Source: Crystallibacter permensis
Lineage (GTDB): Bacteria > Actinomycetota > Actinomycetes > Actinomycetales > Micrococcaceae
Direction: 5' to 3'
Assembly: GCF_025960875.1 (NCBI RefSeq)
Contig: NZ_JAODLR010000007.1
Coordinates: 62,001 to 126,000 of the forward strand
Length of the DNA: 64,000 nt
The position numbers and the translations under genes are program-made. Of the stretch, positions 14,463 through 19,927 are shown piece by piece. How positions within the stretch are numbered: the first letter of the stretch is position 1; each line of letters starts with the position of its first letter. Below the pieces are notes generated by a model. The model saw only the letters and a list, made by a program, of their open reading frames with translations, did not search any database and was not told where the DNA came from.

Positions 14463-14771
14463 TTACGCCACCATCTTCTGATTGTCGAAAGCACTACTGG
14501 CAGTAGTGATCTTGGGTACGAAAATAGAATCAATCTCCACACCGAGAGACACCGAGATAAGTGCGGCCGTCTTGGGCGTGCAGGTGGACTTCCGGCCATC
14601 CTTCAAGTGGCTGATGAACGAGTAGTGGACTCCGGCCCGTCGGGCGAGCTCGGAGGCGGTGCAGATGAAACGCGGGCTGTTGCGTGTGAGCAGCTCCTTG
14701 AACTGCTCACGGTCCCTGATTTTCATGTATAACCCCTGGGTCTGACGTTTTCTGATCATGGTTACTGACAT
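14463..14771 (-). CDS. Cro-like XRE/HTH regulator, first gene of the leftward early operon
   Basis: 102 residues. A helix-turn-helix (residues about 38-75: TASELARRAGVHYSFISHLKDG) of the XRE type is clear. The start ATG has GGGGGAG 7 nt upstream; an internal ATG 15 codons on also has AGGGG. It diverges from the CI-like repressor across 253 bp that contain the early promoter and operators, the classic cro position. It probably shuts down repressor synthesis or fine-tunes early genes. Confidence 0.7.
   Translation of the reverse strand: MSVTMIRKRQTQGLYMKIRDREQFKELLTRNSPRFICTASELARRAGVHYSFISHLKDGRKSTCTPKTAALISVSLGVEIDSIFVPKITTASSAFDNQKMVA
14472..14506. promoter_or_regulatory. Operator-like pair E (14472-14484, 14494-14506)
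   Basis: CATCTTCTGATTG (weaker) and CTACTGGCAGTAG (11 of 13, nearly perfect dyad) start 22 bp apart. They lie within the 3' end of the Cro-like gene, just before the next start, so they could act as an intragenic roadblock rather than at a promoter. Confidence 0.5.
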
Positions 14772-14818
14772 TGGTTTTTCTCCCCCTCTTGGTGTTTGTG
14801 TGGCTACCGACCCCCTAA

Positions 14819-14874
14819 CAATTGGTAGTAGCTCAAATATCTACTACCGGTAGCAGTCTGTCAACTGCTGATTG
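14819..14874. promoter_or_regulatory. Triple operator F in the divergent immunity region
   Basis: Three dyads start at 14819 (CAATTGGTAGTAG), 14841 (CTACTACCGGTAG) and 14862 (CAACTGCTGATTG), with start-to-start distances of 22 and 21 bp. They cover the early leftward promoter from downstream of the -10 to the -35, similar to the three-operator control regions of lambdoid phages. Confidence 0.7.
14836..14864 (-). promoter_or_regulatory. Early leftward promoter
   Basis: Minus-strand TTGACA (14859-14864, perfect), 17-bp spacer, GATATT (14836-14841). It drives the Cro-like gene and probably the whole early operon. The middle operator lies in the spacer and the 14862 copy overlaps the -35. Confidence 0.7.
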
Positions 14875-14931
14875 TGTTGTACTTGCCAAGCGTGCTGCGT
14901 TTCACCATCGAAACCTAGGGTTTTTCCAAGT

Positions 14932-14967
14932 CAACGGCTGGTAGTGTCCAACTAAACCGGCAGGTAG
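14932..14967. promoter_or_regulatory. Operator copy G and degenerate partner upstream of the repressor gene
   Basis: CAACGGCTGGTAG (14932-14944) matches 11 of 13 positions of the operator. A partner with one inserted base begins at 14954, again 22 bp away. They lie 50-90 bp before the repressor start, a sensible place for autoregulation. Confidence 0.45.
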
Positions 14968-14988
14968 CAGCAGGGGAGTTGCGGGCCA

Positions 14989-15017
14989 TTGACCGGGGGG
15001 ACACCTAGTAGGAATCT
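14989..15017 (+). promoter_or_regulatory. Possible repressor promoter (leaderless transcript)
   Basis: TTGACC (14989-14994), 17-bp spacer, GAATCT (15012-15017). Transcription would begin only a few bases before or at the ATG, giving a leaderless message. The -10 is weak. Confidence 0.35.
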
Positions 15018-15024
15018 TGGGAGC

Positions 15025-15600
15025 ATGACAACAAACCAGCCCCTCAGCGGGGGTATCCGTGAACTGATCGGCGAGAAGCGCGGCAAGCGCACCTACGCGG
15101 CACTGGCAGCAGACTGCGGCGGCATGCCATCAGCCATCAGGTTGCAGCAGCTGGCCAACTATTCGCCGGCGCCGAAGACGTTCCCGGACCCTGAAACCAT
15201 TACGGGTTTGGCGCAGGGGTTGCGGGTGACGCCGGCTCAGGTGCTGATTGCGTGGGCCCGGACGTTGGGGGTGGAGGCCCGGCACATGGAAGTCGGCGGC
15301 CTAGTGATACCGGGTGCGCATGATTTGCCGTTGGAGCAGCAGGAGCTTTTGTTGTCGATGGGCAGGGAACTGGTGTCTCTACAACGGGAGAAAGATAAGC
15401 TTGAGGAAGCAGTGAGCAACACCACAGGGAAAAAGGTTTCAGTGAAAGGTGACATCATCGACCAAAATGTCGGTGATAAGCCGCATACTAAAGGTGTAAT
15501 TTCAAATCGGTTGGGGGCCGAGAGTCAGGATGAGCTCGCTTTGGTTGCCCGCCGGATACACCCAAGAGAGCGCCGCACCAAAAATGGATACTCCCCCTGA
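15025..15600 (+). CDS. CI-like prophage repressor (XRE-type, ImmA-paired)
   Basis: 191 residues. The N-terminal half has a degenerate helix-turn-helix (LIGEKRGKRTYAALAADCGG, then ITGLAQGLRVTPAQVLIAWA), as in actinobacterial phage repressors. The C-terminal half has a basic/acidic helix (LLSMGRELVSLQREKDKLEEAV) that looks like a dimerising coiled coil and is a possible cleavage target. It is divergent from the Cro-like gene and overlaps the ImmA/IrrE-type peptidase gene by 17 bp, the arrangement known from ICEBs1-type immunity, where the peptidase inactivates the repressor. It is the obvious candidate to bind the recurring 13-bp operators. The ATG is preferred to an upstream TTG. Confidence 0.72.
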   Translation: MTTNQPLSGGIRELIGEKRGKRTYAALAADCGGMPSAIRLQQLANYSPAPKTFPDPETITGLAQGLRVTPAQVLIAWARTLGVEARHMEVGGLVIPGAHDLPLEQQELLLSMGRELVSLQREKDKLEEAVSNTTGKKVSVKGDIIDQNVGDKPHTKGVISNRLGAESQDELALVARRIHPRERRTKNGYSP

Positions 15601-16030
15601 TATTGTTTTCCGCCACCTCCCCGAAGGCCTGGCAGGCCACTACGACCACAAGACCCGTGAAATAGTTTTGGATCCGCGGCATCCGCGCCGCACTGTGCGT
15701 CCCACCGTCGTGCACGAAATGGTGCACCACAACCTGGACCACATGCCCGTGCATTGTGCAGCGTCGAACACTGCCCGGGAAATCATGGTCGAGTCGATGG
15801 CGTCCCGATACCTGATCTGCTTTTCTGCGCTGCTCGACGCGTACATGACATTCGACAGTATCGAGGACATGGCCGAACATTTGGAAGTGGACCTTGGGGC
15901 GATCTACGCCAGGTTCGGTTCACTCACCGCGCTTGAGCAAACCATTCTTGCCGCGTGCGGCCGGCACTGTAAAAACATGTGGGCACAGCGCGAAAGCGCC
16001 GTACACCATGTACACCAAATAGCCGCATAA
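15584..16030 (+). CDS. ImmA/IrrE-family metallopeptidase (anti-repressor)
   Basis: 148 residues; an ATG 54 bp upstream is an alternative start. The zinc motif HEMVHH with a following HxxxH region (VVHEMVHHNLDH, residues about 44-55) and the helices LPEGLAGHYDH and STAREIMVESMASRYL are typical of ImmA/IrrE peptidases. In ICEBs1 and related phages this enzyme cleaves the repressor after DNA damage. Here it follows the CI-like gene in an overlapping pair, so lysogeny is probably broken by peptidase-mediated cleavage, not RecA-stimulated self-cleavage. That mechanism is inferred. Confidence 0.8.
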   Translation: MDTPPDIVFRHLPEGLAGHYDHKTREIVLDPRHPRRTVRPTVVHEMVHHNLDHMPVHCAASNTAREIMVESMASRYLICFSALLDAYMTFDSIEDMAEHLEVDLGAIYARFGSLTALEQTILAACGRHCKNMWAQRESAVHHVHQIAA

Positions 16031-16052
16031 GGCCGTCCCAGCCGTGCTAAAC

Positions 16053-16090
16053 GTGTTGGACTTCCCCTAGAATCCGCGGAAGTCCAACAC
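16053..16090. terminator. 13-bp perfect hairpin at the prophage end
   Basis: GTGTTGGACTTCC (16053-16065) and GGAAGTCCAACAC (16078-16090) around a 12-base loop, 22 bp after the peptidase stop and just before the tRNA fragment. It probably ends prophage transcription; it might also be part of the attachment region. Confidence 0.55.
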
Positions 16091-16100
16091 CCGCACCGTT

Positions 16101-16130
16101 CCTAAGTGGGTTCGAGTCCCACCTCGGGCA
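16101..16130 (+). other. attR-type end: tRNA 3' fragment (T arm and acceptor strand)
   Basis: GTGGG (16106-16110), loop TTCGAGT, CCCAC (16118-16122) make a perfect T arm. CTCGGGC (16123-16129) and discriminator A follow, so the partner 5' acceptor strand would be GCCCGAG, as in many tRNA-Leu genes. No 5' half of a tRNA lies upstream; instead the prophage genes begin here. The normal terminator follows. This is what integration into a tRNA 3' end leaves at the far end of an element, with the intact tRNA expected at the left, off-window end. Confidence 0.7.
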
Positions 16131-16137
16131 CGAGTAT

Positions 16138-16174
16138 GCCCCTTCTCTTGTATCCCAGGAGAAGGGGCTTTTTT
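16138..16174 (+). terminator. Rho-independent terminator of the interrupted host tRNA
   Basis: GCCCCTTCTC (16138-16147) pairs with GAGAAGGGGC (16159-16168), followed by TTTTTT (16169-16174). It sits 8 bp after the tRNA fragment, as for a native tRNA gene. Confidence 0.85.
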
Positions 16175-16179
16175 GATTT

Positions 16180-16608
16180 TGGCGTCCTGGCGTTCCACTG
16201 GCGGCCGAGTGCTGGTTCAGGCAAACAGCGTCCTTGACACGGCTGGAAAAGCGTGGACGCTCACCGTCCCCTCCGGGAGTTCGACCGTATCGAGGTTGCG
16301 CCGGAACGGGGACCGGAACATAGGTGCGAATCCAGCTGCGGATGGCGGGGCGACCCGTGGGTGGCGGGCGCGGGACATAACTTGTCGGAACATGATTGAA
16401 GCTCCTAGGAATGCTGGGATTTCTACCCAATGCCATACGGAGACGTTGGGGATATCGATGGAGCCACCAACGCCGATGCAACATTCGATGCGAATCGCAT
16501 CGACTATCCGGGCGGCGATTCTCTGCGGTAGATGTACTCCTTGCGACCGGCAGCCGACTGCGGCAGGCATAGGCTGGGTCAGGGACCAACTATGACAGGA
16601 GCGGGCAG
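16180..16608. other. Stretch of about 430 bp with no convincing gene
   Basis: Open frames exist on both strands here, but their products lack known motifs and have irregular composition, with no ribosome-binding site. It may be intergenic or a decayed remnant beside the integration hotspot. I see no repeat or tRNA in it. Confidence 0.6.
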
Positions 16609-16971
16609 ATGAAACATGAACCAGCAACTCCGGGGATCCGCGAGGTTGTAAGGGAACTGACGGATGATCTGGGACCGACTATGGTCTCTGCCCTGGCCGG
16701 CGACCGCGTCCGCCTAACCGCCGATGACTGGGTCATGGAAGACGGCCCGGAACCTGACGAAAAGGAGGCAGAACGTCTCCGGTTCGCCTACGACCAGTGG
16801 CAGCTGCTGGTTGCACAGGGAGCTGACCGTGCCCGGGCCTGGTTCATCGGAGACAACCCGAGGCTCGGTGATGAGTCTCCGGTGGTGGCTATCCACGACG
16901 GCCGGTTCGATGATGTGAGGAACGCAGTGCGTGCCTTCTTGGAGGAAGGCACTCCGGCTGACCGGTGGTAA
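16609..16971 (+). CDS. MbcA/ParS/Xre-type antitoxin C-terminal-domain protein, orphan
   Basis: 120 residues from an ATG with AGGAG 7 nt upstream. The C-terminal part WFIGDNPRLGDESPVVAIHDGRFDDVRNAVRAFLE follows the consensus of the MbcA/ParS/Xre toxin-binding domain (DUF2384), in which a small helical domain binds a RES-type toxin. The N-terminal part is only a helical leader (IREVVRELTDDLGPTMVSALAG). No RES-domain toxin follows; the next gene is convergent and unrelated. It lies beside the att site and may be a remnant or a stand-alone regulator. Confidence 0.6.
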   Translation: MKHEPATPGIREVVRELTDDLGPTMVSALAGDRVRLTADDWVMEDGPEPDEKEAERLRFAYDQWQLLVAQGADRARAWFIGDNPRLGDESPVVAIHDGRFDDVRNAVRAFLEEGTPADRW

Positions 16972-17040
16972 ACACAGAACTATGTATCACGAGTAGGCAG
17001 AGGCCTACGACCCGGCTCTCGGCCCGAAAACCTAACTCCG

Positions 17041-17742
17041 CTACACGAGGGGCCATGGGTAACGCATGCCGGTGTCATCGACTGGCAGCACCCGCTCACG
17101 CAGCAGGCGCTTCACCCGGAGCCGCAGGGCGGCAACTTCCATGTCGTCGAGGAGTTCGGCTACGTCGGCAGGTACAGCTTGTGCGAGCGGGGCAATGTCA
17201 TCCAGCAGAGCGCACGGGATAGATTCACCGGCGAAATCCCAAATCACAGTGCGCAGTTTGAAGTGTGCTGCGAAGCACAGCCCGTGGTCGATGCCCCATA
17301 CCCGTCCGTCGTAGCCGCGGAGCACATGCCCGCTTTTGCGATCAGTGTTGTTGGCAATGCAATCGAACAGGGCGATCTGCGCCAAGCAGTCATGGGTTTC
17401 GGCTGATTCTGCATAGAGCGTGAAGTAATGCTCACGCTGGTCGTTCTCGACGAACCACTGTAGCGACCCGATGCCCAAGGGACAGTCCTCGCGGATCACC
17501 GTCGGCGGAACTAGGCCCCACCCCAGATACTCGCTCAGCAGATAAGCCGCACGTTCCCGCCGGTAGAGCCCAGGCTCAAAATCGGACAGCGCCCGTTCCC
17601 CGGCCTCCGGCTTGTAAACTGCCCACGCCGAGTCCTCCCGGCAGGAGACTTGGACGAGGAACGTCGCGTTGCTGCTGCGCAGGATACGTCCGAGCATCTC
17701 GATGCGGCCCTCGGCGAGCAGTGTCAGCTGCTGTCCGGACAC
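17041..17742 (-). CDS. SCO1664-family protein (HipA/PI-kinase-like fold)
   Basis: 233 residues from a GTG with AGGGA upstream. The family is recognised by its conserved segments FLVQVSCREDSAWAVYKPEAGERALSDF, WGLVPPTVIREDCPLGIGSLQWFVE and the C-terminal WGIDHGLCFAAHFKLRTVIWDFAGE. The last resembles the DHG/D...F active region of PI3/4-kinase- and HipA-like proteins. It is adjacent to the MSMEG_4193 phosphomutase in many actinobacteria, and the two appear to work together in an uncharacterised phosphate-related pathway. It is probably cotranscribed with the gene upstream (13 bp gap). Confidence 0.8.
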   Translation of the reverse strand: MSGQQLTLLAEGRIEMLGRILRSSNATFLVQVSCREDSAWAVYKPEAGERALSDFEPGLYRRERAAYLLSEYLGWGLVPPTVIREDCPLGIGSLQWFVENDQREHYFTLYAESAETHDCLAQIALFDCIANNTDRKSGHVLRGYDGRVWGIDHGLCFAAHFKLRTVIWDFAGESIPCALLDDIAPLAQAVPADVAELLDDMEVAALRLRVKRLLRERVLPVDDTGMRYPWPLV

Positions 17743-17755
17743 AGTTTGTCCCTTT

Positions 17756-18415
17756 TCACGACGCCCTCAGCCCGCTCAGTGATTCCAGAGTCGAGTTCAC
17801 CATGAGCACGGCGGGCGCCTGACCCTCCACGTACGAGATGACCGAGACCGAGCACGGGCTGATAACGATCCTCTGGAAGAGGTCCAGGTGCGTGCCCAGG
17901 GCGTGGGCAACGGCGGCCTTGATCGGGTCGGCATGGGAGAAGCAAACGACGACGCCGCCAGCGTGGGCGGCACACAGCGCCTCGAGGGTGCCGACCATCC
18001 GTGCTTGCATCTGCGCGAAGCTTTCCCCGTCCGGGAAGCGGAAGTCGGACGGAGTGTGCTGTACGGTCTGCCACTGTGGCAAACCCATCAGCTGGGTGAG
18101 CGCGGCTCCGGTCCACGCGCCGAAGTCACACTCGATCAGTCCAGCGTGCTCGTTCACCTTGAGCCCAGTGCTGGCTGCCGTCGGTTCGGCAGTCTCGCAG
18201 GCGCGCTCCAGCGGGGAGGAGTAGATGCCGTCAATCGGAAGGGCTGCCAGCCGCTCCGCGACCCGTTGGGCTTGGACCTGGCCTTCGTCGGAGAGATGTA
18301 GTCCGGGGGCAAGCCCGGGCAGCACCGTGCCCGTCGTGGGCGTCTGCCCATGGCGCACCAGAAGGAGCAGGGTACTCGGCGGTTTTGCTGGCGCCGACGG
18401 TGTTGTTGCAGTCAT
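17756..18415 (-). CDS. MSMEG_4193-type histidine phosphatase (putative phosphomutase)
   Basis: 219 residues. LLLVRHGQT holds the catalytic histidine, with SSPLERACETAEP and CFSHADPIKAAVAH as the conserved middle and end motifs of the phosphoglycerate-mutase superfamily. Actinobacteria carry this paralogue beside SCO1664 and DUF3090; the substrate is unknown. The DUF3090 gene usually found with the pair is not here. The ATG was preferred to an overlapping TTG. Confidence 0.82.
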   Translation of the reverse strand: MTATTPSAPAKPPSTLLLLVRHGQTPTTGTVLPGLAPGLHLSDEGQVQAQRVAERLAALPIDGIYSSPLERACETAEPTAASTGLKVNEHAGLIECDFGAWTGAALTQLMGLPQWQTVQHTPSDFRFPDGESFAQMQARMVGTLEALCAAHAGGVVVCFSHADPIKAAVAHALGTHLDLFQRIVISPCSVSVISYVEGQAPAVLMVNSTLESLSGLRAS

Positions 18416-18511
18416 CAAAATCCAGCGTATGCGGTTCCGGGGGCTGACGCGTTGGAATCATCAAGAAGTCGGATGCTCGATTCACGGCAGTTCGAGGACT
18501 ACCTTTGAGGT

Positions 18512-19900
18512 GTGAGTGATCGTCCCGAAATCTTCACCGTTGGTGAACTACGTGCAGCCGGCCATGTCCACAAGGACCTGCGCCACGAAATCCGCGACAA
18601 CCTGCTCGCCGCGCTTGCCGCAGACCGCGATCCGTGGCCCGGCATGTTCGGTTTCAGCCGCACGGTGCTTCCCCAGCTCGAGCGTGCCTTGATCGCCGGC
18701 CACGACGTTGTCCTGCTCGGCGAGCGGGGACAAGGCAAGACGCGGCTCCTGCGCACCCTGGTCGGGCTCCTCGACGAGTGGTCTCCGGTGATCGAGGGAT
18801 CGGAACTGAACGAACACCCGTACGAACCGATCACCGAGCAGTCCCGGGCCCGTGCCCTCACGGAAGGGGACCGGCTGCGTGTAGCCTGGCGGCACCGCTC
18901 GGAACGCTACGTCGAGAAGCTCGCCACCCCTGACACCTCTGTCGCCGACCTTATCGGCGACGTCGACCCCATGCGGGTAGCCGAGGGCCGCCGGCTCGGG
19001 GACCCGGAAACCATCCACTACGGTCTCGTCCCACGCTCCAACCGCGGCATCATCGGCATCAATGAACTGCCCGACCTTGCCGAGCGCATCCAGGTCGCGA
19101 TGCTCAACGTGATGGAGGAGCGCGACATCCAGATCCGCGGCTACGTCCTGCGGCTGCCCCTCGATGTGCTTGTCGTCGCGTCGGCGAATCCGGAGGACTA
19201 CACCAACCGCGGCCGGATCATCACTCCATTGAAGGACCGCTTCGGCGCCGAGGTCCGCACCCATTACCCGATCGAGCTGGAAGACGAGGTTGCAGTCATT
19301 GCGCAGGAGGGCCGGCTGGTCGCCGACGTTTCGCCCGTCATCCTCGAGATCCTGGCCCGCTACACCCGTGCGCTCCGTCAATCGCCGGCGGTTAACCAAA
19401 GCTCCGGAGTCTCGGCGCGGTTCGGCATCGCGGGCGCCGAGACGGTCGCCGCGGCAGCGCTGCGCCGGGCTGCCGTGCGCGGGGAAGATGAGGCAGTCGC
19501 CCGGATCGTCGATCTGGAGAGTGCTGTCGATGTCCTCTCCGGCAAGATTGAGTTCGAATCAGGTGAAGAGGGGCGGGAGCGCGCCGTCCTCGATCACCTT
19601 GTGCGCACGGCCACTGCCGAGGCCGTGCGGACGCACTACCGCGGCATCGATTTCGGGCCGCTCGTTGCTGCGCTCAACGGCCACACGACCGTAACCACCG
19701 GGGAAGGAGTCACCGCGCGGGAGTTCCTCGCCACCCTCCCGGCGCTCGACGGATCCGACCTGTACGACCAGATCGGAGCGCGTCTGGGCGCGAAAAACGA
19801 GGGGCAGCGCGCTGCCGCCATCGAACTTGCACTGGAGGGACTTTTCCTCGCCCGGCGGATTTCCAAGGAGTCCGACGACGGGGAGACGATCTACGGCTAG
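18512..19900 (+). CDS. MoxR/BchI-like AAA+ ATPase
   Basis: 462 residues. Walker A GERGQGKT is near residue 71, followed by GLVPRSNRGIIGINELPDL (Walker B region) and VVASANPEDYTNRGRIITPLKDRFG (sensor 1 region), the profile of Mg-chelatase subunit I-like/MoxR ATPases (compare Rv0958). The C-terminal part has a lid and a helical extension. Such ATPases act with a VWA-domain partner to remodel or metallate a target complex. The VWA protein is encoded 27 bp downstream, so they are almost certainly one operon. Start: GTG. Confidence 0.85.
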   Translation: MSDRPEIFTVGELRAAGHVHKDLRHEIRDNLLAALAADRDPWPGMFGFSRTVLPQLERALIAGHDVVLLGERGQGKTRLLRTLVGLLDEWSPVIEGSELNEHPYEPITEQSRARALTEGDRLRVAWRHRSERYVEKLATPDTSVADLIGDVDPMRVAEGRRLGDPETIHYGLVPRSNRGIIGINELPDLAERIQVAMLNVMEERDIQIRGYVLRLPLDVLVVASANPEDYTNRGRIITPLKDRFGAEVRTHYPIELEDEVAVIAQEGRLVADVSPVILEILARYTRALRQSPAVNQSSGVSARFGIAGAETVAAAALRRAAVRGEDEAVARIVDLESAVDVLSGKIEFESGEEGRERAVLDHLVRTATAEAVRTHYRGIDFGPLVAALNGHTTVTTGEGVTAREFLATLPALDGSDLYDQIGARLGAKNEGQRAAAIELALEGLFLARRISKESDDGETIYG

Positions 19901-19927
19901 GAATCAGGACTAGGGATAGGCAGCATC

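Noticed and set aside
16021-16130. A complete tRNA gene ending at 16130
   Set aside because: No 5' acceptor strand GCCCGAG or D arm can be found upstream; the preceding bases form a long hairpin instead.
1-16130. CRISPR array in the prophage region
   Set aside because: The recurring 13-bp dyads are too short, at promoters, and irregularly placed overall; they fit operators.
16173-16627. Two overlapping frames on opposite strands beside the att site
   Set aside because: Neither shows a domain or start signals; treated as non-coding.
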